NCBI RefSeq assembly: GCF_001552635.1
Contig: NZ_BCRO01000031.1
Span: 1-64,000 of the forward strand
Length of the DNA: 64,000 nt
Source: Actinomadura hibisca NBRC 15177
GTDB taxonomy: Bacteria > Actinomycetota > Actinomycetes > Streptosporangiales > Streptosporangiaceae
Direction: 5' to 3'
Position 1 is the stretch's first letter, and each line of letters opens with the position of its first letter. The notes beneath the pieces are model-generated. The model saw only the letters and a program-made list of their open reading frames with translations. It made no database searches and was not told the DNA's origin. Shown here one piece after another: positions 27,161 to 36,017 of this stretch. A program made the translations under genes and the position numbers.

Positions 27161-30055
27161 ATGCTCGGCACAGATCATGAGTATGACGCCTTCATCTCCT
27201 ACAGCCACACCGAGATCGACACCGCCGCGGCGTTGCAGCGGTCCATGCAGCGGCTCGCGCGGCCCTGGTGGAAGAGCCGCGCGATGCGGGTCTTCCGCGA
27301 CGAGAGCGATCTCGCGGCCGCGCCCGCCCTCTGGCCGACGATCGAGCGGGCGCTCGAAGCCTCGCAGTGGCTGGTGCTGATGGCCTCTCCGCGGGCCGCC
27401 GCCTCGGGGTGGGTGGCCCGCGAAGTGGCCTGGTGGCTGGAGCACCGGCCCGAGGCGCGCGAACGCCTGCTCATCGTGCTGACCTCCGGCGAGATCCACT
27501 GGGGTGACGGGGACTTCGACCGGGACACGACCAACGCGCTCCCGAAGGAACTGTTCGGCGTCTATCCCCAGCCTCCCACCTGGGTCGATCTGCGCAATCT
27601 CATGCCGGAGGGGCCGCGGGAACCGGGGGACGCCGCCCTGGCCGACGTCGTCTCGAACGGCAGGCTGCCCGACCTGATGGTCGCCGCGGTCGCGGCGCCC
27701 ATCCGCGGCCTCTCCAAGAGCGAGATGGTCGGCGAGCACCTCCGGCAGCGGCGCACGACGCGCCGCGTGGTGACCACGACCGTGGCCGTCCTGACCGTGT
27801 TGACGGTCCTGGCCGGTGTGACGGCCTGGCTCGCCGTCGACCAGAGCCACGAGGCCGGGGAGCGCGCCCGCATCGCCGAGGCCCGCCAGCTCGCCGCCGT
27901 CTCCACGACCCTGCTCGACGACCGGCTCGATCTCGCCCAGCCGATGGCGGTGGCCGCCTACCGGCGCGACCGCAACGCCGAGACCCGCGCCGCGCTGTTG
28001 CGGTCGGTGCTGGCGAGCCCGCATCTCGTGCGGTATCTGGACGCGGGCGATCAGGTGTCGGCGCTGGCCGGCTCCGCCGACGGGCGGGTGATCGTCGCCG
28101 GGACCCGTGGCGGCGACGTCCTGCGCTGGGACGTCGGGACGGATCCCGGGACCGGATCGAGGGTGGGCAAAACGAAGCTGGCCAAGCTGCCCGACCAGGT
28201 CGCCGATGTCGGGATCAGCGCCGACGGCAGGGTCATCGCGGCGGCGGGCAGGACGGCAGCGGTGTTGTGGACCGCGGGCCGGGGCGACGCCCCGCTCGCC
28301 GTCCCCGCCGGATGGCTCCCGAAACTGATCACCGTGTCGCCCGGCGGCGCCCGCGTCGCCATGACCACCGAACGAGCGGACGCCGAGTACGACGAGGCCC
28401 CGACGCTGAACCTCCTCGACCGGGCCACGGGCGCGTGGCACCGGAGCCGGACCGTGCGCTGGCCCTCGCGCCTCAGCATGCCGGACGAGAAGGAGGTCGT
28501 CGTCTTCGACGGCACCGCCGGGAACTGGACGCGCCACGCGGTGCCCGCCTGGAAGATGCGCGACCCGGTCGGCCCCGGCTTCGGCACCTACGACTTCTCC
28601 AGCGCCCTGTCCCAGGGCGGGCGGTACTTCACCTACAGCAACGGGAACACGGAGTTCCAGATCTGGCGCACCGATGCCACCTCCGCCAGCTACGACCATC
28701 CGCCGCTGTGGGGGAAGGCGGGCGTCGACTACCCGAGCGCGATGGCGGTCGCCCCGGACGGGAAGCGCCTCGCCGTCGCCGGTCCCGGCGGGATCCACGT
28801 CTCGACGAGCGCGGCCCGGCGCGGCCAGAACGGCAAGGTGACCGTGCTCACCGGCAACGAGTCGGTCAACACCGACACGCTGAGCTTCTTCGGCCAGGGC
28901 GACGACAGGCTCCTGTCCGCCTCCGGGCAGATGGTCACGCTGTGGGACCTGAGGCAGACCTCGCGGATCGGCTCGACGCACCGGCTCGAAATCCCGCTCG
29001 GCTGCCGGGCCTGTAGCGCTCCCCGCATCGCGGTGCGGCCCGACGGGCGGGCGGTGGCCGTCCTCGACGGCAACGGCGAGACCGTCGCCGTCAAGGACCT
29101 CTCCTCGTCCACGCCTCCCACGGTGCTGCGGAAGGAGCTGCTGGACGGCGTCTACGGTCCTCCCCTGTGGAGCGCGCGTGGCGACCGGCTGTTCCTGCCC
29201 ACCCCGAGGGACGGCGGCGGCGAGGTCCGCGGCGGCGGGACCGCCGCCACGACGCTCGCGACATGGCCGTCCAGACCAGAGCTCGGCGAGACCGCCGAGG
29301 ACGATCCCGTCGTCATGACCGGATGGGCCGGACGGGACGGGCACCTCCTCGAATTCCGCTCCTCGGGCCGCGTCGTCACCCGTGATGCCGCGACGGGAGA
29401 GGTCGTGAACGACCGGACCGGGCCTCCGCAGCTGGAGGACACCACAACGATCCATGTGGGAGAGATGGACTTCGATCCCACCCGCCAGCAGGCGATCATC
29501 GCGGCCAACGGCTCGAACAGCACCGACAGGACCTACGCGCTCCTGCTCAGCACTCGCGACGGCCGCGCCGAGCGCATCCCGGGCGATGACGAGGTCGGCC
29601 TGGTCGGGTTCGCCGGGAGCCGGGTCCTCGTGCAACGTACGAACGGATCGCTGGAGGTGCGCTCCCCGAACGGCCGGGACCTCGTCCGGACCATCCCGGG
29701 TGACGGCCGCTACCCGGCCCTCACCACCGACAACGCGAATCTACTGGTCCGGCTCCGGTCGGACGGCAAGGCGGTCGTCTCCGACCTCGGTTCGAGCGCG
29801 GCGGTCGGTGTCGTCCCCGTCCAGGAGCCTCCCATCTCGGGCTCCATCGCCCTGCGGTTCTCTCCCGACGGATCGACGTTGTTCGTCGCGATCCCGTCGG
29901 ACGGCCCGTCCGACCAGGGAGCGTTGCAGCAGTGGTCCTTCGACGAGAAGAAGTGGCTGCGCGTCGCCTGCGACGCCGCCGGGCACGACCTCACCGACGA
30001 CCAGTGGCGGCGCTACACCGGGATCGGCGCGCCGGCGGGTTCCAGGTGCGGCTGA
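27161..30055 (+). CDS. Membrane-anchored TIR-WD40 protein 1
   Basis: This 964-residue protein starts with a TIR domain (EYDAFISYSH 8-16; RVFRDESDLAAA; ASPRAAASGWVAREVAWW). The conserved WxxxE arrangement, Trp84-Glu88, is the candidate NAD-cleaving glutamate. A linker leads to one membrane helix (about 203-226), a short helical segment (EARQLAAVSTTLLDDRLDLAQPMAVAAYRRD), and then a degenerate WD40/beta-propeller region to the C-terminus. The chain ends VACDAAGHDLTDDQWRRYTG, typical of actinobacterial WD40 proteins. ATG 27161 with GGTGGGA fits; the frame opens earlier without homology. It ends 11 bp from the convergent SLOG-like gene. Confidence 0.87.
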   Translation: MLGTDHEYDAFISYSHTEIDTAAALQRSMQRLARPWWKSRAMRVFRDESDLAAAPALWPTIERALEASQWLVLMASPRAAASGWVAREVAWWLEHRPEARERLLIVLTSGEIHWGDGDFDRDTTNALPKELFGVYPQPPTWVDLRNLMPEGPREPGDAALADVVSNGRLPDLMVAAVAAPIRGLSKSEMVGEHLRQRRTTRRVVTTTVAVLTVLTVLAGVTAWLAVDQSHEAGERARIAEARQLAAVSTTLLDDRLDLAQPMAVAAYRRDRNAETRAALLRSVLASPHLVRYLDAGDQVSALAGSADGRVIVAGTRGGDVLRWDVGTDPGTGSRVGKTKLAKLPDQVADVGISADGRVIAAAGRTAAVLWTAGRGDAPLAVPAGWLPKLITVSPGGARVAMTTERADAEYDEAPTLNLLDRATGAWHRSRTVRWPSRLSMPDEKEVVVFDGTAGNWTRHAVPAWKMRDPVGPGFGTYDFSSALSQGGRYFTYSNGNTEFQIWRTDATSASYDHPPLWGKAGVDYPSAMAVAPDGKRLAVAGPGGIHVSTSAARRGQNGKVTVLTGNESVNTDTLSFFGQGDDRLLSASGQMVTLWDLRQTSRIGSTHRLEIPLGCRACSAPRIAVRPDGRAVAVLDGNGETVAVKDLSSSTPPTVLRKELLDGVYGPPLWSARGDRLFLPTPRDGGGEVRGGGTAATTLATWPSRPELGETAEDDPVVMTGWAGRDGHLLEFRSSGRVVTRDAATGEVVNDRTGPPQLEDTTTIHVGEMDFDPTRQQAIIAANGSNSTDRTYALLLSTRDGRAERIPGDDEVGLVGFAGSRVLVQRTNGSLEVRSPNGRDLVRTIPGDGRYPALTTDNANLLVRLRSDGKAVVSDLGSSAAVGVVPVQEPPISGSIALRFSPDGSTLFVAIPSDGPSDQGALQQWSFDEKKWLRVACDAAGHDLTDDQWRRYTGIGAPAGSRCG

Positions 30056-30066
30056 CGGACGGCGGC

Positions 30067-30561
30067 TCAGCAGGCGGGCAACTCGGTCACAGGCCAGCCC
30101 CGCTCGCGGCAGGAGCGCGCCAGATGCCCCGTCACCTCGCCGCCGGGCAGGTCGCGGCTCTGGACGACGACGGCCTCGACCCGCTCGCCCGCCTCCCCCG
30201 CCACCGCGACGATCAGATCGTTCACGGCACGATGGCCGATCCCGCCGTCATCGGTACCGGGCACGAAGGACAACGTCACCGAAGGGTCGGCGACGATCCG
30301 GTCGTAGCGGCCCGTCCACTCCGCGCCCAGGTCGGCGACCGACACCTCCCGGAACCGGGCCGCATCGCCCAGCAGGACCACGTGCGCCGGTACCTCGCGG
30401 CGTCCGGCCTCCTCCAGGAGCAGCAGATCCGTCCCGGCGGCGGCCGAGCCGACCACCAGCCGTGGCCGATGGTGGTCGAGGAACCGCCCCAGAGCGCGGG
30501 CGGTGCGCCCGGGATCGGCCAGGGTCCGCCGTCCCGCGTAAACGATGATCACGTTGCCCAT
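30067..30561 (-). CDS. SLOG-like nucleotide-sensor protein
   Basis: This 164-residue Rossmann-like protein begins MGNVIIVYAGRRT. It has RPRLVVGSAAAGTDLLLLEEAGRR, then VPAHVVLLG, and later WTGRYDRIVADPSVTLSFVP. The GSAxAGTDLL turn, strand order and late RYDRIV segment match SLOG domains of the TRPM/LOG-like kind, which bind nucleotides or NAD derivatives. I see no fused effector. ATG 30561 is chosen because longer frames would run into the start of the divergent channel-like gene. It is the only minus-strand gene in the TIR cluster, 11 bp from TIR-WD40 1 and 107 bp from the channel-like gene. The family call is from pattern memory. Confidence 0.6.
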   Translation of the reverse strand: MGNVIIVYAGRRTLADPGRTARALGRFLDHHRPRLVVGSAAAGTDLLLLEEAGRREVPAHVVLLGDAARFREVSVADLGAEWTGRYDRIVADPSVTLSFVPGTDDGGIGHRAVNDLIVAVAGEAGERVEAVVVQSRDLPGGEVTGHLARSCRERGWPVTELPAC

Positions 30562-30668
30562 GGTGGCAGCGGCGGCCTGACCGGCAGCGGCCAAGGCCGC
30601 CGGCGCGGGCGGGCCCGGAACAAGGATGTCGACCGTCGGGGTCGCGCGCGAAGAGCCGGAGGCGGCGG

Positions 30669-32432
30669 ATGTCAGGGGAACGGTTCGCACCACGGGTGTC
30701 ACGCAGAGCGATCCTGCGGCTGCTGTTCGGCTTGGCCGCGCCGACCGCGCTGTTGCTGGGCGTCGTCGGATTCGAGGAGTACCTGCAACGGCGGCCCGAC
30801 CTGGGCCGGAGCGCCGCCGACGTCCTGTACTACTCCCTGCAGCTCTACGTGCTGGACCCGACTCCCCTGGACGGCAAGGGCCCCTACCCGGTCGCCCTGG
30901 AGATCGCCCGGTTCCTCGCCCCGGCCGTCACCGTCTACGCCATCGTCGACGCCGTCTGGACGCTCTGCGCCGAGCGGTTGCGGCGCTTCCGGCTGAGCCG
31001 GGCGCGCGGGCACTGCCTGGTCAGCGGGGACGGTCCGGCCCCGCGCGTCCTGGCGGAGCGGTTGGCCGCGGCGGGCGAACGGGTGATCACCATCGGCCCG
31101 GCGGGCGAGGGCGCGCCGCTGCACCGCCGCCATCTCAGCGGCGACGCCACCGACGGCGACCTGCTCCTGGCCGCCGGGCTGCGCGGCGCCAAGGCGCTGT
31201 ACGCGTTCGGCTCCGAGAGCGCCGCCAACGCGCGCGTCGCCCTGACCGCCCAGCGGCTCCTGCCCGGCCGCAAGGCCCGGCCGTTCCGCACCTACATGTA
31301 CGTGAACGATCCCGACCTGTGCCAGGTGCTGCGCGCCCGCCGTCTCGGGCTGGGCGGCTCCGGCGGCTTCCGACTCGACTTCTTCAACCCGGCGCAGATC
31401 GCGGCGCGCGTGCTCCTGGAGACCCATCCCCTGAACCCCGGTGACCGGAGCTTCCTGGTCCTCGGGCTCAACGGCTTCGGCCGGGAGACGGTGGTGGAGC
31501 TGGCCCGGCAGCACCGGCTGCTGGAGCCCGCGCCCGGCACGCCCGACGGCGCGCGCCGCCCGGTCCTGACGGCCGTGGACCGCGACGCCCGGCGCATCCT
31601 GGACGGGCTGGTCCGCCGCTACCCGATCCTCCGGTCGTGGGAGACCGTCGCGATAGACCTCGCGCCCGAGGACTTCCGGCTCGACGAGGCGGTCGGCGAC
31701 GCCCCGCCGGACCGCACGATCCTGTGCCACCGGGACCCCGACCTGGCCCTGCACACCGCGCTGGCCTCGGTGCGGCTCTGGCGCGGCGCGCCCGGCTCGA
31801 TCGTGGTGGCGGTCGACCAGGACACCACCTACGGGCGGGCCTTCGCCGCCCGGGACGGCGGGGCCCTGCTGGACGGCCTCGCCGGGCGGCTGGTGGTGCA
31901 CGGCGTGCTGGACGCCGCCTGCGACCCGGCGCGGATCGGCGACGACCTGATCGAGCAGCTCGCCCGCGCCATCCACGACCACTACGTCGTCAACCAGACC
32001 CGGCGCGGCCGCACCCGGTGGGACAACCCGGCGCTGGTGCCCTGGGCGCGGCTGCCGGAGGACCTGCGCACCGCCAACCGCGAGCAGGCCCTGGGCATCA
32101 GCGGCAAGCTCGCGGCCGTGGGCGCGACGCTCGCCCCGCACGTCGGCGAGGGCCCGCCGTTCTGCTTCGAGGACGAGGAGGTCGAGCTGCTGGCGCGCGT
32201 CGAGCACGTCCGCTGGGTCGAGGAACGCGGGCGGGCGGGCTGGAGCTTCGGTCCCCACCGCGACGACGAGCGCCGGTTGCACCCGCAGATGAAGGACTGG
32301 GCGGCGCTGGACGAGGAGAACCGCGAGAAGGACAGGGACGCGGTGCGCGCGCTGCCGCGCATCCTCGCCGACGCCGGTTTCCAGATCGTGCGCCTGCCGC
32401 GGACCGCCCCGGACACCGGCGGGACCGCGTGA
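30669..32432 (+). CDS. 2TM channel-like protein with two TrkA_N domains and RyR domain
   Basis: This 587-residue membrane protein has helix 1 at about 14-34 and helix 2 at about 80-99. Between them, DVLYYSLQLYVLDP looks like a pore helix of a two-TM channel. Cytoplasmic parts follow: a TrkA_N/RCK-like fold (GHCLVSGDGPAPRVLAERL near 114), a second one (FLVLGLNGFGRETVVELA near 265), and a C-terminal RyR domain. The RyR halves are IHDHYVVNQTRRGRTRWDNP and ARVEHVRWVEERGRAGWSFG with RRLHPQMKDWAALDEENREKDRDA. RyR repeats are proposed nucleotide sensors in bacteria. GGAGG lies 12 bp upstream of ATG. Its TGA overlaps the GTG of TIR-WD40 2. Ion conduction is inferred. Confidence 0.8.
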   Translation: MSGERFAPRVSRRAILRLLFGLAAPTALLLGVVGFEEYLQRRPDLGRSAADVLYYSLQLYVLDPTPLDGKGPYPVALEIARFLAPAVTVYAIVDAVWTLCAERLRRFRLSRARGHCLVSGDGPAPRVLAERLAAAGERVITIGPAGEGAPLHRRHLSGDATDGDLLLAAGLRGAKALYAFGSESAANARVALTAQRLLPGRKARPFRTYMYVNDPDLCQVLRARRLGLGGSGGFRLDFFNPAQIAARVLLETHPLNPGDRSFLVLGLNGFGRETVVELARQHRLLEPAPGTPDGARRPVLTAVDRDARRILDGLVRRYPILRSWETVAIDLAPEDFRLDEAVGDAPPDRTILCHRDPDLALHTALASVRLWRGAPGSIVVAVDQDTTYGRAFAARDGGALLDGLAGRLVVHGVLDAACDPARIGDDLIEQLARAIHDHYVVNQTRRGRTRWDNPALVPWARLPEDLRTANREQALGISGKLAAVGATLAPHVGEGPPFCFEDEEVELLARVEHVRWVEERGRAGWSFGPHRDDERRLHPQMKDWAALDEENREKDRDAVRALPRILADAGFQIVRLPRTAPDTGGTA

Positions 32433-35407
32433 ACGCGCCCCGGCGGCCGGACGGGGAGCCGTCGGCGGTCGCGCCGCGCCCCACCGCTCCGCCGGACGGC
32501 GTGCGGTTCGACGCCTTCCTGTCCTACGCCCGGCAGGACGAGGCGGTGTGCGAGGAGCTGCACCGGGCCCTGGCGCGCTTCGTCAAGCCCTGGTACCGGA
32601 CGCGCGCCCTGCGGATCTTCCGGGACCGCGCCGTCCTGCCCGCGGGTCCCGGGCTGCGCTCCTCCCTGCACGACCACCTGCGCCGCAGCCGGGCCCTGAT
32701 CGTGCTGGCCTCCCCCGCCGCCGCCCGGTCGCGGTGGGTGGAGGAGGAGATCGCCTTCTGGCGGCGGGAGCGCGGCCGGGCGCCAGTGTTCGTCGTGGTG
32801 GTGGCCGGGCGCATCGGCTGGGACGACGCCCTCGGCGACTTCGCCCGGGACCGGACCGACTGCCTGCCCGAGGCCGCCCATGGCCTGTTCGCCGAGGAGC
32901 CGCTCTGGGGCGACCTGCGCGGCATCGCCCCAGAGCGGCTGCGGGCCGAGCCGCGCTTCGTCCAGGCGGTCGCCGACATCGCCGCGCCCCTGCACGGGCG
33001 GCCCAAGGACGAGATGTTCGGCGAGGAGGTGCGCCAGCGGCGGCGGTTCCGCCGGGTGGTCACCGCGACCGTGGCGGCGCTCACCGTGCTGGCCGTCGCA
33101 GCCGTCGCCGCCGCCGTCGTGGCGGTGCGCCAGCGCGACACCGCCGAACGGCGGGCGGCCATAGCCGAGTCGCGGGAGATGGCCGCGCACGCTGCCGACC
33201 TGTTCGCCACCGATCCGCACGGCGGTGCCGCGCTCGCCGCCAGGGCGGTGCGCAGGCACGCCACCTCGGAGGCGGTGGAGGCGCTGCGGCAGGGGCTGGG
33301 CCTCGACCATGTGCGCGCGGTGCTGCGCGGCGACGGGGCGATCGGCGACGTCGCCCTGTCCCCGGACGGCCGCCAGATGGCCTACGGCGACAGCCGCGGC
33401 CAGGTGTACCTGTGGGACGTCCCCGGCCGGACCGCCCGCAGGCTCGCCACCCGTCCCGCCACGGTCATCACCCTGGCCTTCGACGCCGCCGGGCGGCGGC
33501 TGGCCGTCGGTGACGGCGATGGCGGGGCGGCTCTGGTCGATCTGCGGACGGGGGCGGCCACCGAGCTGCGCGGGCACGACCGCAGGCCGGTGCGGATCGT
33601 CGAGTTCGCCCCCGGCGGCGACCGGGTGCTGACGACCGGCGACGACGAGACGGGCCGCCTGTGGGATGCCGCCACCGGACGGCAGTTGTCCCGGTTCGCC
33701 GACACCGCCTCTTTCATGGACGCGCCCCACTTCAGCGCGCGCGGCGGCCTGGTGCTGGCACGGGAGCCGGAGCGGGTCGTCGTCCGTGACGCCGCCACCG
33801 GCGACCAGGTGTCGGCGCTGGAGCATCCGAGCGTGTCGGTCGCCACCTTCAGCCCGGACGGGCGCACTGTGGTGACGGGCGGCTTCGACACCAAGGCGAT
33901 GTTGTGGGAGGCGCGCACCGGCCACCGCAAAGCCGAGCTCAGCGGGCACGGGGACCCAGTGCGCGGCGTGGCGTTCAGCTCCTCCGGCGCACTGGTCGCG
34001 ACAGCCGCCGACAGTCCCCGGATGGACACCGACTTCACCGCGCGGGTCTGGAACGCAGGCGACGGCCGCGCGGTGGCGACGCTGCGCGGGCATACCGCCG
34101 CCGTGCGCCGCGTGTTGTTCCTCAACGACCGCGAGGTCGCCACCGCCTCCTATGACGGGACCGCCCGGTTGTGGGACGGCCGCAGCGGCGCCCAGCACAC
34201 CGTCCTGGCTGGGCACACCCGCAACATCTGGGACGCCGCCGCCGACCGGGACGGCCGCCTGCTGGCCACGGCGAGCGAGGACGGCACCGTCCGGCTCTGG
34301 GCCGCCGACGCCGACCGCCCGCGGTTCACGGCCGAACTGCCGGGCGGGGCCGAGGACGCCGGGTTCCTGCCGGACGGCCGACTGTTGGTGGTCGGCCCGC
34401 AGGAGGCGCGGGTCATCGGGGCGGACGACGGGCGGACGCTGGCGACGCGGCGGCTGGCTCCGGCGCCCGGCGGCGTCCGCCTGGAGCCCCACCTGCGCGT
34501 CTCGCCCGACCGGCGGCGCGTCGGCGTCGACGCCAACGGGCTGGTGACCACCTTCGACACCGCGACCGGCCGCTGGACCGCCGACCTGCCTTCCGAGACC
34601 GGCTTCTACAGCTACAACGCCGTGGACCGGAAGGTGACCAGGGCGGTGACGTTCCCTGCCGGTCGGGAACCGCCGCAGGTGCGGGAACTCCCCGGCGGGC
34701 GGGTGACGGCGCGGTTGGCGCAGGCCGTCCCCCACCTGGTGAGCGCCGTCGTGTTCAGCCCGGACGGCCGGTACGTCGCCGTGGGGCAGATCGACGGCCA
34801 GACGCTGGTGTTCGACGCGGGCGACGGCCGCCTGCGGTGGCGGCTGCCGCCCGCCAAGGACCGAGTCTTCACGATGGCCTTCAACGCCGACTCCACCGCG
34901 CTGGTGACCGGAGGAGGGCAGGATCTGGAACGCAACTCCCAGGACAGCTCCGCCCGGGTGTACGACCTGCGGACCGGACGGCTGCGGGCCACCCTCACCG
35001 GCCACATCGAGGCGATCCGGTCGGCGGCGTTCAGCCCCGACGGCCGCCTGGTCGCCACGGCCGCCCAGGACGACACCGCTCGGCTGTGGGACGCGCGCAG
35101 CGGCCGCCAGATCCATCTGCTGCGCGGGCACGCGGGGCAGGTGTGGACGGCGGAGTTCGGTCCGGACGGCGCGTTCCTGCTCACCTCCGGCAGCGACCGC
35201 ACCGCCCGGATCTGGCGCGTCGCCACCGGCCAGCCCGCCGGAGTCCTGCGCGGACACGGGCACGAGGTGCGCTCGGCCCACTTCGCCCCCGGCGGCCGGC
35301 AGGTCGTGACCACCAGCCTGGACCGCGGTGCCCGCGTCTTCGACTGCCCGCTGCTGGGCGACGCGGACACCTTGTTGAAGGTGGCCCGTGGACGGGGGCT
35401 GACCTGA
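32429..35407 (+). CDS. Membrane-anchored TIR-WD40 protein 2
   Basis: This 992-residue protein has a TIR domain (VRFDAFLSYARQDEAVCEEL 25-44; LRIFRDRAVL; ASPAAARSRWVEEEIAFWRRE) with Trp103 and glutamates 105-107 at the catalytic WxxxE region. It has one membrane helix (about 209-233), then a C-terminal run of well-formed WD40 repeats with SPDGR/WDxxTG and GHxxxVxxxxFSPDG motifs across the last 650 residues. The start is GTG 32429, overlapping the channel-like gene's TGA (GTGA), so synthesis is coupled. It has the same architecture as TIR-WD40 1 but a less degenerate propeller, so the two are paralogs rather than a recent duplication. Confidence 0.9.
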   Translation: MNAPRRPDGEPSAVAPRPTAPPDGVRFDAFLSYARQDEAVCEELHRALARFVKPWYRTRALRIFRDRAVLPAGPGLRSSLHDHLRRSRALIVLASPAAARSRWVEEEIAFWRRERGRAPVFVVVVAGRIGWDDALGDFARDRTDCLPEAAHGLFAEEPLWGDLRGIAPERLRAEPRFVQAVADIAAPLHGRPKDEMFGEEVRQRRRFRRVVTATVAALTVLAVAAVAAAVVAVRQRDTAERRAAIAESREMAAHAADLFATDPHGGAALAARAVRRHATSEAVEALRQGLGLDHVRAVLRGDGAIGDVALSPDGRQMAYGDSRGQVYLWDVPGRTARRLATRPATVITLAFDAAGRRLAVGDGDGGAALVDLRTGAATELRGHDRRPVRIVEFAPGGDRVLTTGDDETGRLWDAATGRQLSRFADTASFMDAPHFSARGGLVLAREPERVVVRDAATGDQVSALEHPSVSVATFSPDGRTVVTGGFDTKAMLWEARTGHRKAELSGHGDPVRGVAFSSSGALVATAADSPRMDTDFTARVWNAGDGRAVATLRGHTAAVRRVLFLNDREVATASYDGTARLWDGRSGAQHTVLAGHTRNIWDAAADRDGRLLATASEDGTVRLWAADADRPRFTAELPGGAEDAGFLPDGRLLVVGPQEARVIGADDGRTLATRRLAPAPGGVRLEPHLRVSPDRRRVGVDANGLVTTFDTATGRWTADLPSETGFYSYNAVDRKVTRAVTFPAGREPPQVRELPGGRVTARLAQAVPHLVSAVVFSPDGRYVAVGQIDGQTLVFDAGDGRLRWRLPPAKDRVFTMAFNADSTALVTGGGQDLERNSQDSSARVYDLRTGRLRATLTGHIEAIRSAAFSPDGRLVATAAQDDTARLWDARSGRQIHLLRGHAGQVWTAEFGPDGAFLLTSGSDRTARIWRVATGQPAGVLRGHGHEVRSAHFAPGGRQVVTTSLDRGARVFDCPLLGDADTLLKVARGRGLT

Positions 35408-35428
35408 CGACTCCCCCGAGCCCGCCTG

Positions 35429-35581
35429 TCATCTGGCGGGAGGCCCGAAGTCCTTGGTGAGGATCTCGTCCAGGCAACGTTCGACGATCGCGGCGATCGT
35501 CGGGGACGGGTTGACCGCCGCCACGCCGCCCACGCCCGACCAGATGATCTCCACCCGGTGGGGTTCCTCCCGGCCCCCGCC
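35429..35581 (-). pseudogene. C-terminal remnant of a GMC-type oxidoreductase
   Basis: Read from 35548 down to the TGA at 35429, the minus strand encodes a short tail containing AAVNPSPTIAAIVERCLDEI and LTKDFG. VNPxLTIAALAER is the conserved C-terminal motif of glucose-methanol-choline oxidoreductases such as cholesterol oxidase-like enzymes. Nothing upstream (toward 35650) continues the family; it turns into low-complexity sequence and then a + strand gene. I read it as the last 40-50 codons of a deleted gene. The same stretch also forms a small hairpin (CCCGCC/GGCGGG, 35421-35440) behind TIR-WD40 2. Confidence 0.5.
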
Positions 35582-35649
35582 GCCTGATCGACGGGTCGGC
35601 CGCACCGCACCGTCTGGCCGGACGGTGTGATGATCTTTATGCTGGGTGC

Positions 35650-35958
35650 ATGGACTTCGGACTGGCCCCCCACACCATCGTCACGGTCACCGTCGTCGCG
35701 CTCGCGGCGATCGCCGGGACCATCGTCGCGATGCGGCAGGAGCAGGACCTGTACCGCGACCAGCGCCGCGTGTCGACCGAGGTCGGCGGGATGGAGCTGC
35801 CTGAGATCCGGCGGTTGCTGAGCCAGGGGATGTTGTCGCCGACGCGGGAGTTCTGGCAGGTCATGGAGGAGGGACTGGTGGCCTTCCGTCCCCGCGACCG
35901 CGACGAGGAGGTCCAGCGCCAGCGGCTGCTCCAGCAGGTCCGCCTGCACCTGCTCTGA
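35650..35958 (+). CDS. Small single-pass membrane protein
   Basis: This unrecognised 102-residue protein has an N-terminal membrane helix (about 8-28, TIVTVTVVALAAIAGTIVAM) and a charged cytosolic part (MELPEIRRLLSQGMLSPTREFWQVMEEG) rich in Arg/Gln. TTTATGCT at 35636-35643 resembles a -10 element ending 6 bp before the ATG, and no ribosome site is visible, so the mRNA may be leaderless. Confidence 0.6.
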   Translation: MDFGLAPHTIVTVTVVALAAIAGTIVAMRQEQDLYRDQRRVSTEVGGMELPEIRRLLSQGMLSPTREFWQVMEEGLVAFRPRDRDEEVQRQRLLQQVRLHLL

Positions 35959-36017
35959 CGGGGTTGGCCGCCCCGCCGAGGGGCGGTCCGCCGCCCGTCG
36001 CCTAGCCTGGAAGGATC

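Noticed and set aside
31982..35281. A 1099-codon minus-strand frame opposite TIR-WD40 2
   Set aside because: It is low-complexity with Gly/Arg/His bias, and the opposite strand encodes a well-formed TIR-WD40 protein. Long antisense frames are expected at this GC content.
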